DNA of 63,524 nt from NCBI GenBank assembly GCA_944389815.1, contig CALXNS010000105.1, positions 1 to 63,524 on the forward strand, in the 5' to 3' direction. Position numbers and translations under genes: made by a program. This document shows positions 1 through 8,008 of this stretch, piece by piece. The DNA comes from an uncultured Victivallis sp. GTDB lineage: Bacteria > Verrucomicrobiota > Lentisphaeria > Victivallales > Victivallaceae. Every line of letters begins with the position of its first letter. Position 1 is the first letter of the stretch. Under the pieces are notes generated by a model. That model ran no database searches, was not told the origin of the DNA, and saw nothing but the letters and a program-made list of their open reading frames with translations.

Positions 1-2
1 CG

Positions 3-1004
3 CTGCTCACCGTCTGCCAGCTCGGGCGGCTGGGAGACATCGTGGCGACGGAACCGGCGTACCGGTTTCTGCATGAGCGTTATCCGGAGCGGCGTTTCCG
101 GTGGTATACCCGCAGGCAATATGTTGAACTCCTGGAGAATGCCCCGTTCATCGATGAAGTCGTGACCGTCGAAAACGCGGCGGAATATCTCGAGCGCAAG
201 GCGGAGCTCCCGGAGGGAACGCTCTCGTTTGAATTCAATTTCAACGATCCGCGCGTGCCGCGGGCGAAGCGGAAGAAACGGGAAATGCCGAAAGTTTTCC
301 CGAGTCTCCTGCGGCAGTTTTCGGAGGCGGTCAACTTGAACGACGTACCGGATGAAACGCCGCAGTTTCATTTTGATCCGGCAATTGCCGCACCGGCGCT
401 GCCGGCGGGATATGTGGTGTTTCATTGCGCGTCGCAGGGGCGGAGCCGGCAGTGGCCGCGGGAAAACTGGCGTCGCCTGGCGGAATTCTGTTTCGCCCGA
501 CGCTGCAGCGTGGTGGAGATCGGCATGGAACCGATGCTCGAATCCGATTCGCCGTATTATGTGAATCTGACCGGGCGGCAGAGTCTTCAGCGTATGGCTC
601 GCGTAATTGCAGGAGCCCGCCTTTTCGTCGGTGTCGAGAGTGGTTTCGGGCACATCGCCAATGCGACTGGAGTATTCGGCATTATTCTGACCGGGAAATT
701 GCGTTCGTATCCGGAATACGTTACCTATTCCGGGCGGTTTCGTGACGGCGTGGATTGCAATCTGGTGCGTTTCTACGGATTGCCCGCGGGGCGGATTCCG
801 TATCCGGTGGTGGAACGGGTGGTCGAACGCTTCCTGAATGGAACTCCGATGAGTTTTGCCGAGTGTGACCACTTCTGCCTGACCGAACAGATCAAGCTCA
901 TGCGCCGGAATCCGGGCGTCGTCTGTGCTGAATGGATCCGGCGGCCCTTCGACCGGATTCGGAACGAGTGGGAAATTTTCCGCCGGAAGCGGAAATCACG
1001 CTGA
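3..1004 (+). CDS. GT9 family glycosyltransferase (heptosyltransferase-like), 5' end missing
   Basis: The open frame runs in from the left edge of the window. The codons before the first in-frame GTG (position 42) read LLTVCQLGRLGDIVATEP, the typical N-terminal phosphate/sugar-nucleotide loop of the ADP-heptose:LPS heptosyltransferase family (GT9), so the gene starts outside the window and position 42 is not the true start. The C-terminal half carries the second Rossmann domain: YVVFHCASQGRSRQWPRENW, then GVESGFGHIANATG, the usual donor-binding stretch. The role is probably transfer of a heptose or similar sugar in LPS core or cell-surface glycan synthesis, on the cytoplasmic face. The acceptor cannot be read from the sequence. 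Fold assignment is firm; exact specificity is unknown. Confidence 0.8.
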   Translation: MLTVCQLGRLGDIVATEPAYRFLHERYPERRFRWYTRRQYVELLENAPFIDEVVTVENAAEYLERKAELPEGTLSFEFNFNDPRVPRAKRKKREMPKVFPSLLRQFSEAVNLNDVPDETPQFHFDPAIAAPALPAGYVVFHCASQGRSRQWPRENWRRLAEFCFARRCSVVEIGMEPMLESDSPYYVNLTGRQSLQRMARVIAGARLFVGVESGFGHIANATGVFGIILTGKLRSYPEYVTYSGRFRDGVDCNLVRFYGLPAGRIPYPVVERVVERFLNGTPMSFAECDHFCLTEQIKLMRRNPGVVCAEWIRRPFDRIRNEWEIFRRKRKSR

Positions 1005-1183
1005 TGGCCGGCTTCCATTTCCCCGGGGCGTTTCCGGTATTCGCCGTCGGGGCTGCCGACAGGCCAGGGAAGACCGACGGCGGCATTTGTTTTTATCGGA
1101 AGAAGGCCGGTGTGCGGGAAAAAATCAAGCCGCGTTTTCCACTGTTTTCTTTGTCTCTCGCGGCCTGAGTCGGGCGGACAACT

Positions 1184-1396
1184 TCAGTGACTGGGGAACT
1201 GATTGTTGCGCTGGCTGATCCAGCGGTTCACCACCGGACCGAGGACGAAATCTTCCAGTGCGTTGTCGCGCTGGAATTCAAAATTGCAGTAGGGACAGCG
1301 CGAAAATACCTCAAGATCTGCGGGCGCGAGGTGTTCGCCGCAGGATGGACACTTGATGTAGTCCGTCAAAAAAAGTTGTGTGTTTCCGTTTGCCAT
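1184..1396 (-). CDS. small double-CxxC zinc-ribbon protein
   Basis: This 70-residue protein carries two knuckles, CPSCG near residues 16-20 and CPYCN near 34-38, which together make a four-cysteine zinc ribbon. The C-terminus ends in VLGPVVNRWISQRNN. The frame continues upstream over argH as a long antisense shadow, but the ATG at 1396 is the sensible start: it lies nine bases after a good minus-strand -10 box and divergent from argH. No catalytic domain is present. Candidate roles are nucleic-acid binding or a small adaptor, but the family is not one I can name. That it is a gene rests on the clean Cys spacing, the promoter and the placement. A very short or absent 5' leader is implied. Confidence 0.7.
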   Translation of the reverse strand: MANGNTQLFLTDYIKCPSCGEHLAPADLEVFSRCPYCNFEFQRDNALEDFVLGPVVNRWISQRNNQFPSH

Positions 1397-1405
1397 GATT
1401 CCATT

Positions 1406-1433
1406 AATATAATGTTTCCGATTGAAATTCCAA
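1406..1433 (-). promoter_or_regulatory. promoter of the zinc-ribbon gene
   Basis: Reading the minus strand: TTGGAA (1433-1428), 16 bp, TATATT (1411-1406). The start codon follows only nine bases later, which predicts a leader of a few bases or none. It abuts the oppositely directed argH promoter, so the two -35 boxes lie side by side. Confidence 0.55.
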
Positions 1434-1450
1434 GTCCCCGCGGTTATTTT
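1422..1450 (+). promoter_or_regulatory. argH promoter
   Basis: TTGAAA (1422-1427), 17 bp, TATTTT (1445-1450), about 55 bases before the argH start. It is arranged back to back with the promoter of the zinc-ribbon gene. Confidence 0.5.
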
Positions 1451-1504
1451 ATAAAGATGAAACAGTGTATTTCTATTTGGACACGATCCTGAATGAGGTG
1501 AAAA

Positions 1505-2875
1505 ATGGCATTGTGGGGCGGCAGATTCAGTTCCGAAACACGGAATGAGGTGACCCAGTACTCCGAATCGATCTCGTTTGATCAGCGTTTGTTCCGGCAT
1601 GACATCGCCGGCAGCAAGGCGCATGTGAAAATGCTTGCAGCGCGAAAAATCATTCCGGCGGCGACCGCCGACGCGATCCGCGCGGAACTTGACCGGATTC
1701 AGAAACGGATCGAATCCGGCGATTTCCGTTACGATATTGCGATGGAAGATATTCACATGCATATCGAAAGCGCTCTGATCGATGCGCTCGGCGCGGAAGG
1801 CGCGCGTGTTCATTCCGCCCGCAGCCGGAACGATCAGGTGGCGCTCGACATCCGGCTTTATCTGCGCGACGAGATCGATTTTCTGCTGACGGAGATCCGG
1901 CATTTCCAGCGTGCGCTGGTCGAACAGGCCGCGGCGAATCCCCGCGCGATTCTGCCGGGGTTCACCCATCTGCAGCACGCGCAGGTGGTGCTCTTCGCCC
2001 ATCACATGCTCGCTTACGTGGAGATGCTCGACCGCGACGCCGAACGTCTGAGCGATTGCCGGAAACGGATCAACGTCATGCCGCTCGGATCCGGCGCTCT
2101 GGCCGGTTCGACGCTGCCGATCGACCGGGAAATGGTGGCCGCTGAACTCGGTTTCGACCGGGTGACGCGCAACAGCATGGACGCGGTCGCCGATCGCGAT
2201 TTTGCGATCGAACTGGCCAATGCACTGGCGATTTTTGCGATGCACACTTCGCGTCTCTCCGAAGATCTGATTTTGTGGTGCAGTCAGGAGTTCGACTTCG
2301 TGGAACTCGACGACGCGTTCTGCACCGGTTCGAGCCTGATGCCGCAGAAGAAGAATCCGGACGTCTGCGAATTGACCCGGGGAAAGACTGCCCGCGTCTA
2401 CGGTGATCTTACCGCGCTGCTCACGATGTGCAAGGGGCTGCCGTTGACCTACAACCGCGACCTTCAGGAGGATAAGGTCGCGTTGTTCGATGCGCTCGAC
2501 ACGGTGAAGATGATCCTCAAAGTTTATCCGCCGATGATCGAAACGATGAAAATCAAACCGGAACGCATGCGTGCCGCCGCCTCCGACCCCGCTCTGATGG
2601 CGACTGATCTGGCGGAAAAACTCGTGGAACTCGGCGTGCCGTTCCGGAGTGCCCACCACCGCGTCGGCGCTTACGTGAAATATTGCCGGGAGCACGGCTT
2701 GAAACTCAATGAAGCGTCGCTCGATCAGATGCGGGAAACGATTCCCGAAGCGACGGAGGAGTTTCTGACGCTTTTCGATCCGGATGCGAGCGTGGCCAAG
2801 CGCGACATCACCGGGGCGACCGGCTTCAATCAGGTCGCCCGTCAGATTGCGTACTGGCAGGAGCGTCTGGCCTGA
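1505..2875 (+). CDS. argH: argininosuccinate lyase
   Basis: It cleaves argininosuccinate to arginine and fumarate, the last step of arginine biosynthesis, in the cytoplasm. The 456-residue length is the family norm. Visible hallmarks are LWGGRFSSET at the N-terminus, the HSARSRNDQVALD active-site segment, TGFTHLQHAQ-type substrate loop (PGFTHLQHAQ), and the fumarase/aspartase superfamily signature GSSLMPQKKNPD. The start is supported by GAGGTG six bases upstream of the ATG. The gene stands alone with its own promoter; no other arg gene is in the window. Its last 50 bases overlap the end of the convergent transglutaminase gene. Confidence 0.96.
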   Translation: MALWGGRFSSETRNEVTQYSESISFDQRLFRHDIAGSKAHVKMLAARKIIPAATADAIRAELDRIQKRIESGDFRYDIAMEDIHMHIESALIDALGAEGARVHSARSRNDQVALDIRLYLRDEIDFLLTEIRHFQRALVEQAAANPRAILPGFTHLQHAQVVLFAHHMLAYVEMLDRDAERLSDCRKRINVMPLGSGALAGSTLPIDREMVAAELGFDRVTRNSMDAVADRDFAIELANALAIFAMHTSRLSEDLILWCSQEFDFVELDDAFCTGSSLMPQKKNPDVCELTRGKTARVYGDLTALLTMCKGLPLTYNRDLQEDKVALFDALDTVKMILKVYPPMIETMKIKPERMRAAASDPALMATDLAEKLVELGVPFRSAHHRVGAYVKYCREHGLKLNEASLDQMRETIPEATEEFLTLFDPDASVAKRDITGATGFNQVARQIAYWQERLA

Positions 2876-4835
2876 AGCGCAACCGTTGATACTCCCGGAG
2901 GGCGCGTTGTTCCGCCGGGTCGGTCAGAAGCGGGAAAATTTCTTCCGCGGATGGATCCGGCGGCAGTTCAAGGCCGCGTCGGCGCAGGGCGCGGATCAGG
3001 CGGCGGAATTCCCGCCGGGCGCGCCGCTGCCGGGCATTGAGCGGGAATGCGTTCCGGAAATGCCGCCGCCATCGGCGGTAAAGGAGGAAGAGCAGAAACG
3101 CCGGCGCACCGTATCGCAGCAGGAAGAAACCGAATTCTGCAAGTGACGCGGTCAGGTGGCCGCGTCGGAAGGCGCCGAAAAGATCCTGCCCGAGGAATCG
3201 GGCCTGTTCTTCGAATTCATCCCAGTGGGAGAGTTCCGGCGTATTTTCCAGCACGGATTCCGGCGTCGGATCGAACCGTTGCCAGCGTCCGGACGCGCGG
3301 TCGAAAAATTCGACCCAGGCGTGGGCGTTGCGGATCCGGGCGACGTAGTAACGGCCGTTGCCGCGCGATTCGAAACAGACCACGCCGGTCACGTAACGCG
3401 CGGGGACGTTTGCCGCGCGCAGGAGCAGTGCGGCGCCGGAGGCGAAAAGTTCGCAGTGGCCGCGACGGATTTTTTCCAGAAAGAGCAGCGTCGGATCTTC
3501 ATCGGCGGAACCGCGCCAGTCGAGTGTGTAGGAGAAATTCGCGTCGAAGAAGTTCTTGAGTTTTGCGACTTTTTCACGTGCGGAAGGGGCGTCGTCGAGT
3601 TCGAGCTGCGTCACGATGGCGGCGAAGGATTCGCGCAGATGTGCCGGAATCTCCAGGAAATGTTCAGGATCGGCATCGCCGGGCAGAGGAAATCCGGGAT
3701 TTTTCCAGACGAGATAACCGCCCGCCGGAAGCATCGATTCGGCAATGATTCTGCCCGAATCGGTAAGTTCGGCAGCTTCCGCAATCATTTCGACGGCGGC
3801 GCTCTCGTCGGGCAGCAGGATCGGTTTTCCGGCGAGGCGGGCGTCTGGGTAGATGCGCACCGTTTCCCCTTCGCGCAGGCCGTCGGGCAGCAGGAAGGTC
3901 TGATCGGCGTAAAGCGGATTTTCCGCGGAGAGCACTTCAAGGGGCAGGTGGACTTCCTCGGCCGGGTTTTCCCAGACGCCGTTGCTGTAATTGCGGAAAG
4001 ATTGGGTGCGCAGATATCCCGGGGCGCGGTCGGTGTCCGTAACGCGGAGAATGATCCGGTTTCCTGCATCTTCGTCCGGCAGGAAGAACGGCATATTGAG
4101 GTTTCCGCCGCGGCTGCCGAGGTGAATCTGGCCGCCGCCGCGGTTGCGGATCTGGCGGAACCCGAAACGCAGGAGGCGGTTTTCCAGTTGACGGATCGAT
4201 TGTTCATGCTGAAGGTAAAGCCGGATTTCTCCCCAGCAGAGCAGTGCGGTCAGCGCAATCAGGATCAGGGTTATGATCCGTCGCCCGCCCCGGAGCGCAT
4301 AGAGCGTCACGCCGCAGGTGATCGCAAGCGAGATCATGTAGAAGGTGCGAACCGGGATGTCGTATCCGTTCAGGAACAACATGCGTTCCGCCTCCGGAAG
4401 ATTCCGTCCGTAAATGCCGCCGCCGGCGGAGAAGGTGAAAAATGCCGCCGCCGCGGCCGCCGCCAGGGAGAGCGGTTTCCGGCGAAATCCATGGAGCAGC
4501 GCCGCCGCATAAAGAAAAAGCGGCACCAGCAGCATCGGTCGCAGAAAGAACGCCAGAAATCCGAAGCGTCCGTTCCGGGTCGGCCAGAGATAATTGCCCA
4601 GCACCGCCAATGTCAGTGCGGTTACCGCCGAATAGATGATCGTCCGGTCGCTGATTTTCCAGGCCCCCGTCCCGGAAAAGGCGAAGGCCAGCAGCAGCAA
4701 CGTGAAAAGCGGCACGTGCGGCAGATCACCGACCACCGCGAAATAAATGGCGGCCAGCAGCAGGATGACGGCACTCGACCACGAGCGCCCCGTCACTTTC
4801 CCGTCAGTTATCCGGCATTTTTCCAACATATTCAT
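2826..4835 (-). CDS. membrane-anchored transglutaminase-like protein (TgpA/DUF3488 type)
   Basis: The protein is 669 residues. The N-terminal third holds about six hydrophobic segments (SAVILLLAAIYFAVV, VPLFTLLLLAFAF and others), followed by a periplasmic domain with a transglutaminase core. The Cys-His-Asp triad reads GHCELFASG, NAHAWVEF and RFDPTPES. A further hydrophobic segment (APAFLLFLLY) and an Arg-rich cytoplasmic tail follow. This layout is that of TgpA-type proteins, usually encoded with DUF58 and MoxR proteins and thought to act on envelope proteins or peptides. The start ATG at 4835 overlaps the DUF58 stop as ATGA, implying translational coupling; an ATG two codons later is possible. 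The 3' end overlaps argH by 50 bp in the convergent direction. Confidence 0.82.
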   Translation of the reverse strand: MNMLEKCRITDGKVTGRSWSSAVILLLAAIYFAVVGDLPHVPLFTLLLLAFAFSGTGAWKISDRTIIYSAVTALTLAVLGNYLWPTRNGRFGFLAFFLRPMLLVPLFLYAAALLHGFRRKPLSLAAAAAAAFFTFSAGGGIYGRNLPEAERMLFLNGYDIPVRTFYMISLAITCGVTLYALRGGRRIITLILIALTALLCWGEIRLYLQHEQSIRQLENRLLRFGFRQIRNRGGGQIHLGSRGGNLNMPFFLPDEDAGNRIILRVTDTDRAPGYLRTQSFRNYSNGVWENPAEEVHLPLEVLSAENPLYADQTFLLPDGLREGETVRIYPDARLAGKPILLPDESAAVEMIAEAAELTDSGRIIAESMLPAGGYLVWKNPGFPLPGDADPEHFLEIPAHLRESFAAIVTQLELDDAPSAREKVAKLKNFFDANFSYTLDWRGSADEDPTLLFLEKIRRGHCELFASGAALLLRAANVPARYVTGVVCFESRGNGRYYVARIRNAHAWVEFFDRASGRWQRFDPTPESVLENTPELSHWDEFEEQARFLGQDLFGAFRRGHLTASLAEFGFFLLRYGAPAFLLFLLYRRWRRHFRNAFPLNARQRRARREFRRLIRALRRRGLELPPDPSAEEIFPLLTDPAEQRALREYQRLRFRPDAPASTQSDGRPD

Positions 4836-6184
4836 AATCTTCTGGTTGCATTTTCTGTGAATTGATCCGGCGTAATGATCGTCCAGCCGGGCGGCAGATC
4901 CGGAGGCGCGGTCGGCGCGACCAGAAAGACCCGGCACGCGACACCGGAAACTTGAAGTTTCAAAACGAAATCGCGCCTTTCCCGGTCGTCTCCCAGGAGG
5001 ATGATTGCCGCCGCTCCGGTTTGTTCAAGGTCGGCGAACACCTCCGGGGCCAGTTCGGGCAGGGCGGGTTTCGCAGAGGCGCGCACCGTACAGAGAAGAT
5101 CGCAGAGCGCCGAAAAGGAACCCCGGGCTCGACCGGTTTCGAAACGGTGAACTTCCGTTCCGGCCACGAAGAGATCGACCACCGCTTCGCCGCGCGAAAA
5201 ATAATCCGCCAACGCCGCAGCAAGCGAAATCGCCGTCTCCAGTTCCGGTCGCGGCGCGTAAGAGAAGTGTGCGGATAAATGCAGTGAGTACCATTTGCGA
5301 TGCGGTTCCGGCAGGTGGGTGTCGGTGATCAGCGCGATTCGCCGCAGATCGTTTTCCTCGAACTCCTTGACGACGAAATCGCCCGACCGGGCGCTGCCTG
5401 CCCAGTCGATGTGGCGGATGTCGTCGCCGTCACGGTAATCGCGCACTCCGGCCGGATCGGCGGATTCGCCGAGCCGGGAGAAACCGCCGTGAGTTTGCTT
5501 GCGGCTGCGGGCACCGGGAGGCAGTTCGACGTGTTCCAGATGCGGAAACGCCGGGTGCACGAAAAGCCTTCCGGCGGAATCCGGTTCCCTCGCACTCCAT
5601 TTGATCAGCGAAAACGGAAAATGCGATTCGGCCCGGGCCGGATAGATATCGTATATCCCGCGCCGCAGTGCGGTGCATTCCGCGTCGCAGAGTACCGTTT
5701 CTCCGGCGCGGCACTCCGGCGCGACGGCGGGAGATTTCAATCGGACGCCCGGCGCGTAATGAAAGGGGTCGCAGAAAAGCTCGGGACACGGCAAAAAACG
5801 CCGCCGGTTCCGGATTCGAAACCGCACCCGGAAGTCACACCCCGCGCGGACGCGGTCGGGCATTTCCCGGTGGAGTTCGATTTTCGGGCGAAGAATCCAC
5901 CCCGCCGTGAAATCAACCGCGAAGATCGCCGCCGCCACCGGCAGCAGCACACGCATCGGCGCATCCATCGCGATTGAAGCGGTGACGGCCGTGATCAGCA
6001 GCACCGGCCCGGTCCAGAAGGCGGCCGGCGCCAGGAATAACCGCAGAAGCCCGTAAGTCCATGCTCCGAGCGCCACGGTGCTGGAACGGTAATGCCGTTC
6101 CGGATCGAGCGCCGCCGGGCGGAACGTTTCCGGCCCGTCCAGAAAACGCTTCAAGAGGCGCTGGCTGAAGGATTCAAACCCCAC
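4832..6184 (-). CDS. DUF58 domain protein
   Basis: Two hydrophobic segments near the N-terminus (LFLAPAAFWTGPVLLITAV and VLLPVAAAIFAVDFTAGWIL) are followed by a beta-rich region and the DUF58 signature, GVRDYRDGDDIRHIDWAGSARSGDFVVKEFE. This is the vWA-related family found beside MoxR ATPases and TgpA transglutaminases. The start is ambiguous. I chose GTG at 6184, just after the stop of the upstream formyltransferase and preceded by GGTGG; a GTG at 6214 inside that gene is the alternative. The long upstream extension of the frame overlaps the formyltransferase and is not coding. It couples by ATGA overlap to the downstream transglutaminase. The partner MoxR is not here; a second DUF58 gene at 44924 sits with one. 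Confidence 0.8.
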   Translation of the reverse strand: MGFESFSQRLLKRFLDGPETFRPAALDPERHYRSSTVALGAWTYGLLRLFLAPAAFWTGPVLLITAVTASIAMDAPMRVLLPVAAAIFAVDFTAGWILRPKIELHREMPDRVRAGCDFRVRFRIRNRRRFLPCPELFCDPFHYAPGVRLKSPAVAPECRAGETVLCDAECTALRRGIYDIYPARAESHFPFSLIKWSAREPDSAGRLFVHPAFPHLEHVELPPGARSRKQTHGGFSRLGESADPAGVRDYRDGDDIRHIDWAGSARSGDFVVKEFEENDLRRIALITDTHLPEPHRKWYSLHLSAHFSYAPRPELETAISLAAALADYFSRGEAVVDLFVAGTEVHRFETGRARGSFSALCDLLCTVRASAKPALPELAPEVFADLEQTGAAAIILLGDDRERRDFVLKLQVSGVACRVFLVAPTAPPDLPPGWTIITPDQFTENATRRL

Positions 6185-6185
6185 G

Positions 6186-7070
6186 TCAAACCACCGGATT
6201 CGGGGTTGTGCCACCGTATTCAACCGTCCGAACCGGCGTAAACAAACCATCGGCACCCCGATAATGGAGTGTGCCGTCTTCGGACAGCGCAAAGCGTCCC
6301 GCCGCGAAATCCGCCACGACCGGCGGCAGCACCCGGTGGTCGCCGGCACTCTTCAGGCGCTCCAGGTTGGCGGCGGCGATCTCCCGGAGCCGGTCGCGGA
6401 CCGGCACTCCGGCGCGTTGCGCATCGATCTTCCGCAGTTCCGAAAGGGAAAATCCTTCCAGGTCGAGCGCCATCGGGGTTGAAATTCCCAGAACCGGTCC
6501 GGAATCCATCTCTCCATTTCCCGCCCCGGTGTAGGGTTGCGCCAGAATCACGCTGCTGCGCAATGACGGATATCCCTCAAGAATTGCCCGTTCCACCGGT
6601 CGGAAGTGCAACCCGGCCAGAATGCGCACACCATCGGATTCGACCGTCAAGTCGCCGGGATGCACGTTCAAACATGGCAGCGATGCGGTCAGATTGGTCA
6701 GCGGAACGAATCCCGCCAGCACGCCGAAATCGATCTGGAAGGGTTGCAGCATCTCCGCGAGCGCGGCGGACCACTCCGCGCGGATCGCCCGGCGGTGTTC
6801 GGTGTCGAGCGCGATCGTCTCCTCGCCGCGTTCCCGGTAGAAGCGTCGGATGTCCAGTTCCGCGAGCGGCAGATGCCACGCGGCGGCGATCTCCCTTGCC
6901 CGGGATCGTTCCGGCGCGTCGGTGACGATCAGCACGGGGGTGAAGCGCGCCTCGGGATGATTGCGGAAATAATTGAGCAGCGCGACGGCGTTGGTGCCGC
7001 TGCCGCTCATGAAAATGGCCATGCGGGCCGGTTTCTTCCGGTCGAAGCCGGGGAAGAGGTTTTTCAACAT
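6186..7070 (-). CDS. formyltransferase-family protein, PurN-like
   Basis: The 294-residue protein has the formyltransferase N-terminal fold of phosphoribosylglycinamide formyltransferase: MAIFMSGSGTNAVALLNYF near the start, the Asn-x-His pair in CLNVHPGDLT, and the Asp of GEMDSGPVLG. In PurN these Asn, His and Asp residues transfer the formyl group from 10-formyl-THF to GAR. The protein is about 90 residues longer than typical PurN and the loop after the His is not the usual SLLPAF-type segment, so the substrate may differ. The ATG at 7070 is preceded by GGGAG; the long frame upstream lacks support. It heads an operon with DUF58 and the transglutaminase. Confidence 0.68.
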   Translation of the reverse strand: MLKNLFPGFDRKKPARMAIFMSGSGTNAVALLNYFRNHPEARFTPVLIVTDAPERSRAREIAAAWHLPLAELDIRRFYRERGEETIALDTEHRRAIRAEWSAALAEMLQPFQIDFGVLAGFVPLTNLTASLPCLNVHPGDLTVESDGVRILAGLHFRPVERAILEGYPSLRSSVILAQPYTGAGNGEMDSGPVLGISTPMALDLEGFSLSELRKIDAQRAGVPVRDRLREIAAANLERLKSAGDHRVLPPVVADFAAGRFALSEDGTLHYRGADGLFTPVRTVEYGGTTPNPVV

Positions 7071-7128
7071 GCGGGGATTCTCCCAAAAATGGATTCTGTC
7101 AGTCCGGCAATATGCCGCGTTTTTTTTT

Positions 7129-7157
7129 AAAATGCTCCGTTTTGACGCTTGTTTCAA
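7129..7157 (-). promoter_or_regulatory. promoter of the formyltransferase operon
   Basis: Reading the minus strand: TTGAAA (7157-7152), 17 bp, CATTTT (7134-7129), about 60 bases upstream of the formyltransferase ATG. The -10 box is a weaker match than others in the window. Confidence 0.4.
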
Positions 7158-7198
7158 GCAATTTGACGATTTTTTTCACGGGAATGTGTTTTTTTTAT

Positions 7199-7227
7199 TT
7201 GCTTGTGGCCGGAATGCGATTTATATT
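7199..7227 (+). promoter_or_regulatory. promoter of the 7298 gene
   Basis: TTGCTT (7199-7204), 17 bp, TATATT (7222-7227), in a very AT-rich patch about 70 bases before the ATG at 7298. Confidence 0.5.
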
Positions 7228-7297
7228 TAAAAAAACTTGGTTGGATTGTTGTATTTTTCCTGAATTCAAATTCATTTTCGAAATGCGAGGTGAAGTG

Positions 7298-7960
7298 ATG
7301 CGTGGCTTCAAAACAATGTTGGTTTCTCTGGCGCTGGCGGTGACGTTCGGGGCGTTCGGCGCGTCGTGGTTCGGGCAGGGTCCCAAGCGCGAAGTCGTGA
7401 CGCTGGTCGTCACCGGCAACTTCAAGAGCCCCCGGCTGATGGCGGAGCTCATTCAGAGCGAAAGCCGGCAGCCCTATCTGCTGCTGCCGATTCCCGGCAG
7501 CGATGACAACCGGATTTTTTTCTGTCCGTCCAAAAATCTCTGCCACCAGATTCTGGAGAAGGATCTCAATGCGTTCGTGCGGTATCTGAATCCGCAGCGC
7601 ATCGTGGTGCTGGGCGATGACAAGTATGTGCAGCGCAGTTATGTCGATCTGCTTGACCGCACGATTCCGATCGTCCGGATCGAAGGAAACGACTGGAACC
7701 GGATCGCGGAACAACTGACCGATCTGCTCAACCTCTCCCGGCTGGGGGACGATTACAAGGAACTGCGAGAAACCATGTTGAACGACGGCCGGATCTATCG
7801 CGCGATCAGCCGTCCGGCGCCGGCAGCGCAGGTTCAGAACCCGCAGGATGGTGTTGAACCTGCTCCGGATTCGACGATGGAGCCCGGAAGTGCCGTTGAC
7901 GACGCCGTGGTGGAAGATGTCGCCGCGGAAGAGGCGTTCGAGGCGCCGCTTGCCGAATAA
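7298..7960 (+). CDS. secreted or anchored protein of unknown function, 220 aa
   Basis: An N-terminal hydrophobic segment (TMLVSLALAVTFGAFGASWF) looks like a signal peptide or anchor. The rest is a compact alpha/beta domain with stretches such as VVTLVVTGNFKSPRLMAELIQ, LNPQRIVVLGDDKYV and IPIVRIEGNDWNRIAEQL. It ends in an acidic, low-complexity tail rich in Pro, Ala, Glu and Asp (about residues 165-220). GAGG before the ATG supports the start; the frame extends upstream only through non-coding AT-rich DNA. It is followed 48 bp later by an ABC-2 permease, so both are probably co-transcribed. I do not recognise the family; export or polymer secretion is a guess from context only. Confidence 0.65.
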   Translation: MRGFKTMLVSLALAVTFGAFGASWFGQGPKREVVTLVVTGNFKSPRLMAELIQSESRQPYLLLPIPGSDDNRIFFCPSKNLCHQILEKDLNAFVRYLNPQRIVVLGDDKYVQRSYVDLLDRTIPIVRIEGNDWNRIAEQLTDLLNLSRLGDDYKELRETMLNDGRIYRAISRPAPAAQVQNPQDGVEPAPDSTMEPGSAVDDAVVEDVAAEEAFEAPLAE

Positions 7961-8008
7961 CCCTGCTCGAAAGAGAGGATCACTCTTCGCAACGGGATTA
8001 CAACGACG

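Noticed and set aside
1004..1168. Small open frame starting with an ATG that overlaps the stop of the GT9 gene (54 codons)
   Set aside because: It has no recognisable domain, no clear ribosome site and low-information composition; the ATGA-type overlap alone is not enough to call a gene.
1397..2695. Upstream extension of the zinc-ribbon frame, antisense to argH
   Set aside because: It runs over argH with no domain. Only the last 70 codons carry the CxxC pairs and a promoter, so the shorter gene is kept.
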